From Marinobacter sediminum (GTDB lineage: Bacteria; Pseudomonadota; Gammaproteobacteria; Pseudomonadales; Oleiphilaceae), in NCBI RefSeq assembly GCF_016820575.1, contig NZ_JAEMQH010000001.1, positions 992,001 through 1,056,000 of the forward strand: a DNA stretch of 64,000 bases, read 5' to 3'. The translations under genes were made by a program, and so were the position numbers. Below the pieces are notes generated by a model. It was not told the DNA's origin. It saw only the letters and a program-made list of their open reading frames with translations, and searched no databases. This document shows, piece by piece, positions 55,688 to 63,605 of the stretch. The stretch's first letter is position 1, and every line of letters begins with the position of its first letter.

Positions 55688-56500
55688 TTAGCGCAGGATG
55701 TCGACCTTGATCTCGAAGCTTCGGTTGTCGGAACGGCTACTGCTAACACTGTAAGTGATGCCTGAGCGCTCGGTGTCGGCGGAGGTGGAGGTGCTGCCTA
55801 GCGCCACCCACTCACCCGGTTCCACCCGGCGAATGGTGACCACGGCCTCGGTCTCATAGCCGGGCAGGGCAGCCGGATCTTCCTCGAACGACACAATACT
55901 CACCTCAATGGCCCGGTCCGAAATAACCTGCGGGCTTACCAGGAAACCACTGCGAGTTTCGACCTGTTGGAGGATGGCCGCCGGGTTGCGTCCACCCAGA
56001 ACAGCGAACGGCAGGGTTCGGACCTGGCCGGAGGTAATGTGGGCCGACTGGCCATCCTGCACCACCAGCGTTCGGAGCTGGCTATTGTTGGTACTGGTGA
56101 CCTTACGCTCAACGGTGACGTTAACCCGTTTCTCCGAACCGGAGACTCCAGCCCCGGAACGTTTTCCACCAATATCCTGACGGGAGCGGACGGTGATGCG
56201 CAGCTGCGCCGGTGCCACATCCATGGTGTCGATCAGCATGCCGATTTCATCCAGCAAGGCAGGCTCACCTCGCACGACCACCTGCTGGCCCCGTGCGGTC
56301 ACCGTAACCGGGGCGTTCTGGTAAAGCTCACGGATCTGCTGGGCGACGTCGTCCGCGGGGCGATTCTGCAACTCATAGACTCGTGCCTCACTCTGGGCAA
56401 AGGCCGCGGCCGGCAGTAACAGCAGGCTCAGGAACAGGGCCAGGACCCGGGGCAGATTAACCGGACCGCGTCGGAAGAAATGAGGTTCTGTCAGTGTCAT
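55688..56500 (-). CDS. Exported protein with a secretin N-domain-like (NolW-like) region
   Basis: A 270-residue protein with a signal peptide ending AFAQ. Residues about 38-105 (ARVYELQNRPADDVAQQIRELY, VTARGQQVVVRGEPALLDEIGMLIDTMDVAPAQLRITVR) match the short secretin N1/NolW domain, but no secretin pore domain follows; the rest is beta-rich and unassigned. The ATG at 56500 has GGGAG 6 bases upstream; the frame is open upstream into the DAHP synthase leader and is not real there. It converges on the J-domain gene with a 3-base gap. Confidence 0.72.
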   Translation of the reverse strand: MTLTEPHFFRRGPVNLPRVLALFLSLLLLPAAAFAQSEARVYELQNRPADDVAQQIRELYQNAPVTVTARGQQVVVRGEPALLDEIGMLIDTMDVAPAQLRITVRSRQDIGGKRSGAGVSGSEKRVNVTVERKVTSTNNSQLRTLVVQDGQSAHITSGQVRTLPFAVLGGRNPAAILQQVETRSGFLVSPQVISDRAIEVSIVSFEEDPAALPGYETEAVVTIRRVEPGEWVALGSTSTSADTERSGITYSVSSSRSDNRSFEIKVDILR

Positions 56501-56547
56501 GTCTGCTCCCGACCCTGCTGTCGACTGAAAAAGTGTGGACAACGGGG

Positions 56548-56577
56548 TTGCCAAGTTGAAAACCGGGGGTATATATT
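56548..56577 (+). promoter_or_regulatory. Promoter of the DAHP synthase leader
   Basis: TTGCCA (56548-56553) and TATATT (56572-56577) are 18 bases apart. The transcript would start at about 56584-56586, which is the leader peptide ATG itself, so the leader may be translated as a leaderless message. Confidence 0.55.
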
Positions 56578-56584
56578 GAAAAGC

Positions 56585-56722
56585 ATGAAGACCATACACG
56601 CGATCTGTCAATTGAATGTTCTGCAAGCTTTCGGTGAAAAATCGATAGCGGCGGTCGCTGCTGTGTTTTCTTGGTGGTTTGGATATGGCTTTTATTTTAG
56701 CCAGAGCCAGGGCCGCCCATAA
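56585..56722 (+). CDS. Aromatic-rich attenuator leader peptide (45 aa)
   Basis: A small ORF before the DAHP synthase gene. Residues 28-38 read FSWWFGYGFYF: eight of eleven are Phe, Trp or Tyr, so a ribosome here would sense charging of all three aromatic tRNAs. The stop is followed by a hairpin, a competing pairing and a strong terminator. No Shine-Dalgarno is seen before the ATG at 56585; the predicted promoter ends 7 bases upstream, so translation may be leaderless, or the true start may be a downstream in-frame codon. The function as an attenuator is inference from position and composition. Confidence 0.72.
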   Translation: MKTIHAICQLNVLQAFGEKSIAAVAAVFSWWFGYGFYFSQSQGRP

Positions 56723-56749
56723 GATCTTCATCGACCGAATAACGAGGAA

Positions 56750-56823
56750 GGCAGCCCGGCAGAAAACCCAGGCTGCCACCGGACTCAAAAAGCCCCGACT
56801 GGTAGCCCAGCCGGGGCTTTTTT
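56750..56823 (+). terminator. Attenuator terminator and competing hairpin before the DAHP synthase gene
   Basis: The terminator stem pairs AGCCCCG (56791-56797) with CGGGGCT (56812-56818), with an inner CTGG/CCAG stem and six T at 56818-56823. Upstream, GGCAGCC (56750-56756) pairs with GGCTGCC (56771-56777). AGCCCGGC at 56753-56760 can instead pair with 56810-56818 (one bulged G), which would break the terminator. This is the layout of a classical attenuator. Confidence 0.8.
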
Positions 56824-56854
56824 GATTCTGACACAGGGAAACGGGAACACTGAT

Positions 56855-57964
56855 ATGAACATGCCACCGAGTTCTGAAACGCTGACAAGTTCCGAGGCGT
56901 TGACAAGTTCTGAGGCGTTGAATGGTACCGACGCACTGAACCAGCCAGCCGCCGATACGGCAGCCAGTCAGCGCCAGGAAGTGGCCCTGCCCACCGCCGC
57001 CGGGTTGCGTCAGCAACTGCCGGTTTCGGCCAGCGTGGCGAGACAGATCGCCGGGCAGCGCGAGGCCGTCCGAAAGATTCTGCGAGGCGAGGACGCCAGA
57101 ACTTTGATCGTGATGGGCCCTTGCTCCATCCATGATGAGGTAGCGGCGCTGGAGTACGGTGAAAAGTTGAAGCGCCTGGCCGATGCGGTCAGTGACCGAT
57201 TCCTGATTGTGATGCGGGCCTACCTGGAAAAGCCGCGAACCACCGTGGGCTGGAAGGGCTTGTTGTACGATCCCGAGCGCACCGGGGCCGGCGATCTGAA
57301 CGAGGGCCTGGTTCGTTCCCGCCGACTGCTGCTGAATCTGTCACAGATGGGGTTGCCGCTGGCAACCGAGGCGCTCAGCCCCTTCGCGATGGATTACCTG
57401 GGCGACCTGATCAGCTGGAGCGCTATCGGTGCCCGCACCACCGAGTCTCAGATTCACCGGGAACTGGTGAGCGGACTGCCAATGCCGGTGGGTTTCAAGA
57501 ACGGAACCGACGGCGGTATTGGTGTCGCCACTAACGCCATGCGGTCGGCGGCTCATCCCCACCATCACATGGGAGTTTCAGACAGCGGTGCGCCGGTGAT
57601 GATCACTACCCAGGGTAACCTGGATACTCATCTGGTGCTGCGGGGCGGACGTGGAATCACCAATTACGACGCCGACAGCATCGCCGCTGCGGTGCAAGCC
57701 CTGGCCGGGGCCAATCTGGGTACCGCGATCATGGTGGATTGCAGCCACGACAATGCCCAGAAGCAGGCGGAACGTCAGATCGACATCGCCCGAGAGGTAA
57801 TGGCGCAGCGTGCGGCAGGTAACGACCACATCCGCGGCCTGATGCTGGAGAGTTTCCTGGAGCCGGGGCGCCAGGATGACAGCGACGACCTGATCTTCGG
57901 CTGCTCGATTACCGATCCGTGCCTGGGCTGGAGCCAGACGGAGGCTCTGATCCGCTCACTGTAG
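56855..57964 (+). CDS. 3-deoxy-7-phosphoheptulonate synthase (DAHP synthase, AroFGH type)
   Basis: First enzyme of the shikimate pathway, condensing phosphoenolpyruvate and erythrose 4-phosphate. It has 369 residues with LIVMGPCSIHDEVAALEYGEKLK, RAYLEKPRTTVGWKGLLYDP, WSAIGARTTESQIHRELVSGL, GFKNGTDG, LRGGRGITNYD and VDCSHDNAQKQ. Which aromatic amino acid inhibits it cannot be told. The N-terminus carries four imperfect six-residue repeats (TSSEAL type). ATG at 56855 has GGGAA upstream. Its 3' end overlaps the lysE-like gene by 56 bases. Expression is probably set by the upstream attenuator. Confidence 0.93.
   Translation: MNMPPSSETLTSSEALTSSEALNGTDALNQPAADTAASQRQEVALPTAAGLRQQLPVSASVARQIAGQREAVRKILRGEDARTLIVMGPCSIHDEVAALEYGEKLKRLADAVSDRFLIVMRAYLEKPRTTVGWKGLLYDPERTGAGDLNEGLVRSRRLLLNLSQMGLPLATEALSPFAMDYLGDLISWSAIGARTTESQIHRELVSGLPMPVGFKNGTDGGIGVATNAMRSAAHPHHHMGVSDSGAPVMITTQGNLDTHLVLRGGRGITNYDADSIAAAVQALAGANLGTAIMVDCSHDNAQKQAERQIDIAREVMAQRAAGNDHIRGLMLESFLEPGRQDDSDDLIFGCSITDPCLGWSQTEALIRSL
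56865..56936 (+). repeat. 18-bp tandem repeats in the 5' end of the DAHP synthase gene
   Basis: Units at 56883-56900 and 56901-56918 differ at one position; 56919-56936 and the bases before 56883 are diverged copies. They encode SSETL, TSSEAL, TSSEAL and NGTDAL in series. The repeat is in frame, so unit gain or loss keeps the protein intact. Confidence 0.7.
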
Positions 57965-58580
57965 ATAGCAACAGCTGGCCGGCCAGTAACAGCAGCACGC
58001 CGCCCATCATGCGGTCCAGCCAGTGGCCAAACCGGTTAAAGCCCCGGCGGACACGGGGCAGGGTAAAGAATACCGCGACCAGGGCAAACCACAACGCGGT
58101 GGCGACTGCCATGTAGAGGCCGTAACCGGCCTGCAGGGCAACCGGGGTGTCCGGGCTGATCACTACGGAGAACAGGGAGACAAAGAACAGGGTGGCCTTG
58201 GGATTCAGGGCATTGGTCAAGAAGCCCAGTCGCAGCGCTGCCAGGCCCGTTTGGGGGGAGCCAGGCTCAGCGTTGACGTGGATGCCTCCGGCGCGCGAAC
58301 GCAGGCATTGAATCGCGATCCAGGTCAGGTACAGGGCGCCGACCACTTTCAGGACGCTGAACAGCCAGACCGATTGCTGGATGATGAGGCCGATACCCAG
58401 CAGTGAATAAGCCACATGCACCAGGATGCCCAGTCCGATACCCACCGCGGTCAGCAGGGCATGATATCGGCTTTGGCTGAGCGCCTGCCTGAGCATAATG
58501 GCAAAATCCGGGCCTGGGCTGGCCACCGCCAAAAGATGCACAAGAGCTACAGTCAGAAATTCAGGCCAAAAATTGTACAC
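57909..58580 (-). CDS. LysE/RhtB family amino acid exporter, GTG start
   Basis: A 223-residue inner-membrane exporter with about six hydrophobic segments. The LysE signature is AVASPGPDFAIMLRQALSQSRYHALLTAVGIGLGILVHV near residues 18-56, and the middle motif is LGFLTNALNPKATLFFVSLFS. The substrate is probably an amino acid such as threonine or homoserine lactone; not resolved. Start is GTG at 58580 with GAGGGA about 9 bases upstream. It converges on the DAHP synthase gene with 56 bases of overlap. Confidence 0.87.
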   Translation of the reverse strand: MYNFWPEFLTVALVHLLAVASPGPDFAIMLRQALSQSRYHALLTAVGIGLGILVHVAYSLLGIGLIIQQSVWLFSVLKVVGALYLTWIAIQCLRSRAGGIHVNAEPGSPQTGLAALRLGFLTNALNPKATLFFVSLFSVVISPDTPVALQAGYGLYMAVATALWFALVAVFFTLPRVRRGFNRFGHWLDRMMGGVLLLLAGQLLLSTVSGSEPPSGSSPGTDR

Positions 58581-58602
58581 GTTTCAATCCCTCGATCCTT
58601 GT

Positions 58603-58824
58603 AATTGCAAGTGGTTGCAAAAGGTTGCAAGCGCCCCAGCTTAAGCCAATTTTCCGGAAATTTCCCCTTTGCTCGTACCCGTCTAGCTTATGGGGGATCC
58701 GATCTGCTGCTTTCAGCCTATACCCTATACTGTTGATTACATAAGGCTCTGCCGGCACGTCATTCGACGTCACTATGGTTGCAAAAAAGGGTTGCAAGAA
58801 AGGGTTGCAAGGAAACGGGTGCAA
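58603..58824 (+). repeat. Seven TTGCAA-type direct repeats in two clusters
   Basis: Cluster one has ATTGCAA, GGTTGCAA and GGTTGCAA with a 10-base period (58603-58630), next to the lysE-like start. Cluster two has GGTTGCAA at 58777, 58790 and 58803 with a 13-base period, plus a degenerate GGTGCAA at 58818 that runs into the AAGGAG ribosome site of the flavoprotein gene. All copies face the same way. They could be iterated binding sites or a slipped repeat; no known motif was recognised. Confidence 0.6.
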
Positions 58825-58836
58825 GGAGAGGTTCGT

Positions 58837-60291
58837 ATGGAAAAGCGAGAGGTGGATGTTGCCATCATCGGAGTCGGCACTGCAGGGATGGTCGCCTACC
58901 AGCGTGTTCGCAAAGTCACTGACAAGGTAGTGCTGATTGAGGCGAACCGGTACGGGACTACTTGTGCCCGGGTTGGCTGCATGCCCAGCAAGCTGCTGAT
59001 CGCAGCGGCGGACAATGCTCACCACATGGCTACGGGGCCACTTTTTGGTATTTCAGCCGGTGGCATCAACATTGATGGCAAGGCGGTGATGAAACGGGTC
59101 CGCCAGGAGCGGGATCGTTTTGTTGGCTCGGTGGTGGAGTCGGTGGATAAATTTCCAGACCATCACCGTATGTTCGGGCACGCCCGGTTTGTCGCTCCGA
59201 AGCGATTGATGGTTGAGGGCACCAATGGCGACGTCCGAGAGGTTCACGCTGAACGGATCATCATCGCCACCGGTTCCCGCCCCAATATCCCCGGGTTCCT
59301 CAAGGAAGCGAAAGACCGTCTCGTGGTCAATGACGACCTGTTTGAATGGCAGGACCTGCCGGAGTCCGTTGCGGTGTTTGGTCCCGGCGTGATCGGCCTG
59401 GAATTGGGTCAGGCCCTGAGCCGCCTGGGTGTGCGCGTGCGAATGTTTGGTGTGGGTGGCTCGGTTGGGCCGATTCGTGATGAGTCAATTCGCCAGTACG
59501 CCCTCGACACGTTCAACCAGGAGTTCCCGCTCAACCCCGAGGCGGATGTAAAGCAGGTGGAACGCACTGAGAGCGGCGTGCGGATTACCTTTCAGGACGA
59601 CGATCAGGGGGAGGTGTCCGAGACCTTCGATTACCTTCTGGCCGCGACCGGCCGGCGACCCAACGTTGATGGCCTGGACATCCAGAATGCTGAAATTGAG
59701 CTGGATAACAAAGGCATGCCGTTGTTCGATCCTTACACCCTTCGCTGCGGCGACAGCCACATTTTTATTGCCGGCGATGCCAATAACACCCTGCCTCTGC
59801 TGCATGAGGCGGCCGACGAGGGCCGCATTGCCGGTGACAACGCGGCGGCCTACCCGGAAGTGCTGGCGGGCTTGCGCCGCACACCCCTGGCGGTGGTGTT
59901 TACCGACCCGCAGATTGCCGCCGTGGGCCTGACCATCGATGAGGTGGACGAGCGCTGCAAGGGCCGCTTTGCCGTTGGCGAAGTGTCGTTTGAGGATCAG
60001 GGCCGCAGCCGGGTTATTGGCAAGAATGTGGGCTTGTTGCGGGTGTACGGTGAGCACGGCTCCGGGTTGTTCATGGGCGCCGAGATGTTCGGGCCCGCCG
60101 CCGAGCACATCGCGCACTTGCTGGCTTGGTCGGCCCAGCATCGAATGACCGTCAGTGAGATGCTTGAGATGCCGTTTTATCACCCGGTTATTGAAGAAGG
60201 TTTGCGTACGGCCTTGAAACAACTGAATCGCAACCTCAATAAAGGTCCTGAGCCAGCAGAAGGCTGCACCGATTGTGGCCCCGGTGTTTAG
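58837..60291 (+). CDS. Dihydrolipoyl dehydrogenase-like flavoprotein
   Basis: A 484-residue pyridine nucleotide-disulfide oxidoreductase. It has the FAD motif VAIIGVGTAGMVAY, the redox disulfide CARVGC in GTTCARVGCMPSKLL, the NAD motif VAVFGPGVIGLELGQAL, a second FAD motif FIAGDANN and the C-terminal His-Glu pair in PFYHPVIEEGLRTAL. These point to a lipoamide dehydrogenase-type enzyme rather than transhydrogenase. No E1, E2 or lipoyl protein gene adjoins it. The C-terminus ends in an unusual CTDC tail. ATG at 58837 has AAGGAG 8 bases upstream. Confidence 0.87.
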   Translation: MEKREVDVAIIGVGTAGMVAYQRVRKVTDKVVLIEANRYGTTCARVGCMPSKLLIAAADNAHHMATGPLFGISAGGINIDGKAVMKRVRQERDRFVGSVVESVDKFPDHHRMFGHARFVAPKRLMVEGTNGDVREVHAERIIIATGSRPNIPGFLKEAKDRLVVNDDLFEWQDLPESVAVFGPGVIGLELGQALSRLGVRVRMFGVGGSVGPIRDESIRQYALDTFNQEFPLNPEADVKQVERTESGVRITFQDDDQGEVSETFDYLLAATGRRPNVDGLDIQNAEIELDNKGMPLFDPYTLRCGDSHIFIAGDANNTLPLLHEAADEGRIAGDNAAAYPEVLAGLRRTPLAVVFTDPQIAAVGLTIDEVDERCKGRFAVGEVSFEDQGRSRVIGKNVGLLRVYGEHGSGLFMGAEMFGPAAEHIAHLLAWSAQHRMTVSEMLEMPFYHPVIEEGLRTALKQLNRNLNKGPEPAEGCTDCGPGV

Positions 60292-60459
60292 GGGCGGTCG
60301 TTTATTGCGACTTGAAAGGCACAAGATGATAGCTATAGCCATTACTTAATTAATAAGCTGATGCTATCGGAAGGATTGGTGAATTTTACTTCTGTGCCGT
60401 CTGGTCGTGGCCTAGGATGGCGTACATATTCAATTAAGTTAACGTCAAGGAGACACGCA

Positions 60460-60933
60460 ATGGGTAAGAACTTTATTGGTTTGGACACGGAAAAAACTGT
60501 GCAGTTGGCAGATTCGTTGAACGATCTGCTTTCCAACTATCAGATTTTCTACATGAACGTGCGCGGGTACCACTGGAACATCAAGGGTGACAATTTTTTC
60601 GAGCTGCACGTGAAGTTTGAGGAGCTGTACGACGACCTGTTGTTGAAAATTGACGAGATTGCCGAGCGGGTGCTCACTCTCGGTCATCGTCCGGCCCATG
60701 CCTACAGCACCTATATTGAGAAATCAGAGGTGCAGGAAAAGAAAGATGTTTCCGACGGCCGGGAAGCGATGGAAAACATCGTGGAAAGCTTTGCCAAGCT
60801 GATTGGTAAGCAGCGCGATCTGCTGAGTCTGGCGAGCGATTCCGACGACGAAGGCACCGCGGCACTGATGAGTGATTACATCTCACAGCAGGAAAAAACC
60901 GTGTGGATGTATCGGAGCTATCTGGGTCACTAA
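60460..60933 (+). CDS. dps: Dps family ferritin-like DNA-binding/iron-storage protein
   Basis: A 157-residue four-helix protein that stores iron and protects DNA. The intersubunit ferroxidase site is YQIFYMNVRGYHWNIKGDNFFELHVKFEELYDDLLLKIDEIAERV, with the His, His, Asp and Glu ligands (residues about 30-72). ATG at 60460 has AAGGAGA 7 bases upstream; the frame is open further but the Dps start fits here. The upstream 170 bases are AT-rich with ATAG and CTAT segments, but no convincing OxyR site. A terminator follows. Confidence 0.9.
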   Translation: MGKNFIGLDTEKTVQLADSLNDLLSNYQIFYMNVRGYHWNIKGDNFFELHVKFEELYDDLLLKIDEIAERVLTLGHRPAHAYSTYIEKSEVQEKKDVSDGREAMENIVESFAKLIGKQRDLLSLASDSDDEGTAALMSDYISQQEKTVWMYRSYLGH

Positions 60934-60955
60934 GCCCGATAGAGCTCTCGGATAA

Positions 60956-60979
60956 GGGCGGCGTAAGCCGCCCTTTTTT
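60956..60979 (+). terminator. Intrinsic terminator of dps
   Basis: GGGCGGC (60956-60962), loop GTAA, GCCGCCC (60967-60973) and six T. It lies 23 bases after the dps stop and just before the convergent flavoprotein gene's stop. Confidence 0.88.
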
Positions 60980-60993
60980 GTGCCCAGACGATA

Positions 60994-62118
60994 TTAGACG
61001 GCGACTTCAAGAGGCGGAACCTGCTGATGCAGGAACCACTTTTCGGTCACTACCTTCCGGGTGAACCAGTGGGAGCGCATCAGCGTGGTAGCCAGTGGCG
61101 TCTTGATCCAGTCGGGCACCTGCCAGGCTTGCTCCAGTTCGGTGGCCCGGGTGCCGAAGCGTTCGGCGATGGCATCGCCGTAGAGCTGCAGTGACGATGC
61201 CGAATAATCCTGCGCATCGCGGATAACATCGGCCGCCATCAGGGCGGATTCAATGGCCGGCCGGATGCCTTCGCCACTCTGGGTGTAGGCCAGTCCGGCG
61301 GAATCGCCAATCAGCAGAATGCCGTCGTCGACCAAAGGCCGTTCGGCGTGGGCATAGAGCAGATAGGCATGGCCTTTGAACCGGCCCGGCAGGTCGGAGG
61401 GGATGCGGCCGGTGTCTTTCATGTCTTGCACAAAGGCTTCCAGGTGCTCGGTCAGCCGATGATTATCCTCCCGGCCCAGGCCGATATTCAGGTAATTCTC
61501 CTTGCGGAACACCCAGGCGTAGCCCTTGAGGTCGCGACAAAACCAGAGTTCCGGGGTGTCACCCCGGGCTTGGCAAGTTTGCGCCTGCTCCGGCGTCATC
61601 TCGAACTCGACCTCCTTGGCGGCAACGATGGTTTCGTGACTGCCGGGGCCCTCGCCCAGTAATCGCGCCACCGGACAGAAGTGGCCACCGGCACCGATGA
61701 TCAGCGGTGCTTCCCAGGTGCCGTTGACCTGCCAGTTGCCGCCCGCGCGCGTGATGCTTTTCACGGGTGTGGAGAGCATCTTTGGCGCGGTCACCCGGTC
61801 TAGCAGGTAGGTGTCAAACTCACACCGGCGAATGCCATAACTGACCACATCACCATGGTCGTTTTCCACCGGTGACTGGCCCATCATACCGATGCGGAAG
61901 CGTCGGATGGGTTGCAGGGTTCGGCCGCGGCTGTAATCGTCGCGATCGATTTTCAGGGTGTTCATCACTGCTGGCGTGACCCAGCCGGCGCAGGTCTTGT
62001 CCCGTGGGAAATCCTGTTTGTCGATCAATAGTATGCGTTTGCCACTGTCCTGCAGGCTTTGGGCCAGGGTGGAGCCTGCAGGGCCGGCGCCAACAATGAT
62101 CAGGTCGTAGTAGTCCAT
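60994..62118 (-). CDS. Geranylgeranyl reductase-like FAD-dependent oxidoreductase
   Basis: A 374-residue flavoprotein. The FAD-binding N-terminus is DLIIVGAGPAGSTLAQSL, with KTCAGWVTPAV near residue 42, and the second FAD motif is ILLIGDSAGLAYTQSGEGIRPAIESAL near residue 268; these fit the geranylgeranyl reductase family, which reduces isoprenoid double bonds. The ATG at 62118 overlaps the stop of the cyclopropane-synthase-like gene as TGATG, so the two are translated together; a GTG one codon upstream is an alternative. The true substrate is unknown; a modified acyl chain is a reasonable guess given its partner. Confidence 0.8.
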   Translation of the reverse strand: MDYYDLIIVGAGPAGSTLAQSLQDSGKRILLIDKQDFPRDKTCAGWVTPAVMNTLKIDRDDYSRGRTLQPIRRFRIGMMGQSPVENDHGDVVSYGIRRCEFDTYLLDRVTAPKMLSTPVKSITRAGGNWQVNGTWEAPLIIGAGGHFCPVARLLGEGPGSHETIVAAKEVEFEMTPEQAQTCQARGDTPELWFCRDLKGYAWVFRKENYLNIGLGREDNHRLTEHLEAFVQDMKDTGRIPSDLPGRFKGHAYLLYAHAERPLVDDGILLIGDSAGLAYTQSGEGIRPAIESALMAADVIRDAQDYSASSLQLYGDAIAERFGTRATELEQAWQVPDWIKTPLATTLMRSHWFTRKVVTEKWFLHQQVPPLEVAV

Positions 62119-63431
62119 CACGCTTGCTCCGGTGCTGCGGGCGTTGTGTAGAGGTCTTGTCGGCTTTGTGGCAGCCGGTTGTTGGCACCGTGAGTGAACA
62201 CTACCTGGAAAAGCTGCAGTGAGCCGGCCCGGAACGCGGCAATGGAGCCGGCCAGATACATGCGCCAGGCCCGGGTAAAGTGCTGATCGTACATTTCTGA
62301 CACCTGATCCTGGTTTTCCGTGAACCGATCCATCCAGTGGCTCAGGGTCTGGGCGTAGTGAAGCCGAAGGTTCTCCACGTCGAGCACTGAGAAATCACCC
62401 TGTTCACAGATCTCCATGAACTCGCCAATGCTGGGCGGGTAGGCCCCCGGGAAAATCCGTTTTTCAATCCAGGCATTCATCAGCATGGGCCGGTTACGGC
62501 CGATGCTGTGGAGCAAGGCAATGCCGTCGGGTTTGAGACTGCGTTTGATCAGGGCCGACAGCGCCGGGTAATTCTCCTTACCGACGTGTTCGAGCATGCC
62601 GACCGATACGAAGGCATCGTACTGACCTTTTATATTTCGGTAGTCGTCCTCCACGTACTCAACCAGATGGTCCAGCTGTTGCTGGCGGGCCTGCTCACGG
62701 GCATAGACCAGTTGCTCCCGGGAGATGTTGTAGGAGTGCACTTTCACGCCATAGTGACGGGCCATGTAACGGGCCAGTCCGCCCCAGCCACAGCCGGCCT
62801 CGACCACGGTCATGCCAGGTTTGAGCCGGAGCTTGCGGCAGACGTGTTCCAGCTTGGCCAGTTGCGCCTGCTCCAGGGTCAGGTCGGGACGTTCGTAGTA
62901 AGCACAGGTGTACTGCATTTCTGCCTGATCCAGCCATAACTGGTAGAACTCGTTGCCCAGATCGTAGTGGTGGTGGATGTTTTCCTTGGCTTCGGTGATC
63001 CCGGTGGAGCGCGGGTTGTGATTGCGCCAGAGTGCGTCCAGCCATTTTGGCCATTCCTGGCGCGCGGCGTGTACCGATCGATACAGGGTTTCCATCAGAT
63101 CCGGCAGGTCGCCCTCAACGTCGAGCCTGCCCGCGCTGTAAAGATCGCCAAAGGCCAGGTTGGGGTTGGCGACCAGGGAATAGAGCGCCTTTGGGTCTTT
63201 CAGGTGGAGGGCAAAACGGATTTCCTGATCCTTGGGATCAATGACGTCGCCGTTCCACAGCTGGAACCGAATGGGAGGCGATCCGGCCATGTGCATGAGT
63301 TTGGCGATAAGCCAGCGTTCGTAGTTGTGAGGGTTACGGTCGGTCTGTGCTGCTTCCAGCGGTAGGGTTAGCACGTGTGGTGTGGATTCACGGCCCGTTT
63401 GCTCGGTTTTCTGGGCGGTGTTGTCTGTCAT
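62118..63431 (-). CDS. Cyclopropane-fatty-acyl-phospholipid synthase family methyltransferase
   Basis: A 437-residue SAM-dependent enzyme acting on unsaturated phospholipid chains in the family. The SAM loop is VVEAGCGWGGLARYMARHYG near residue 210, after HHHYDLGNEFYQLWLD and YTCAYYERPDLTLEQAQ; later VSVGMLEHVGKENYP and the conserved RIFPGAYPPSIGEF. It may make cyclopropane or methyl-branched chains. ATG at 63431 has GAGAGGGA upstream; an in-frame extension upstream is not favoured. It is the first gene of a two-gene unit with the reductase-like flavoprotein. Confidence 0.87.
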   Translation of the reverse strand: MTDNTAQKTEQTGRESTPHVLTLPLEAAQTDRNPHNYERWLIAKLMHMAGSPPIRFQLWNGDVIDPKDQEIRFALHLKDPKALYSLVANPNLAFGDLYSAGRLDVEGDLPDLMETLYRSVHAARQEWPKWLDALWRNHNPRSTGITEAKENIHHHYDLGNEFYQLWLDQAEMQYTCAYYERPDLTLEQAQLAKLEHVCRKLRLKPGMTVVEAGCGWGGLARYMARHYGVKVHSYNISREQLVYAREQARQQQLDHLVEYVEDDYRNIKGQYDAFVSVGMLEHVGKENYPALSALIKRSLKPDGIALLHSIGRNRPMLMNAWIEKRIFPGAYPPSIGEFMEICEQGDFSVLDVENLRLHYAQTLSHWMDRFTENQDQVSEMYDQHFTRAWRMYLAGSIAAFRAGSLQLFQVVFTHGANNRLPQSRQDLYTTPAAPEQA

Positions 63432-63605
63432 GGATCCCTCTCTCCCTTTGCCTGACCTAAACATCGCGGCCCTTTGTGCGAATGTGCACAGGCACGTGTC
63501 CCGTCTGTTCATCCGGGAACCGCCGGTTCAGTGTTCAGTATAGAAAAGGTTGGGATTTTGTCAGGTTAGGGCGTGAAAAGGCTGGAAACGAGGGATAGCG
63601 ACATA

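Noticed and set aside
56692..56826. A 44-codon frame overlapping the attenuator and ending in its T run
   Set aside because: It starts inside the aromatic leader in another frame and reads through both hairpins; its basic composition is what the hairpin DNA gives by chance.
56501..57133. Upstream extension of the secretin-N-like gene into the DAHP synthase gene
   Set aside because: The signal peptide and ribosome site place the start at 56500; the extension is antisense to the leader, attenuator and enzyme gene.
60325..60372. Possible OxyR site upstream of dps (ATAG and CTAT blocks)
   Set aside because: The four-block spacing of the OxyR consensus is not met; only the outer blocks fit, in AT-rich DNA.
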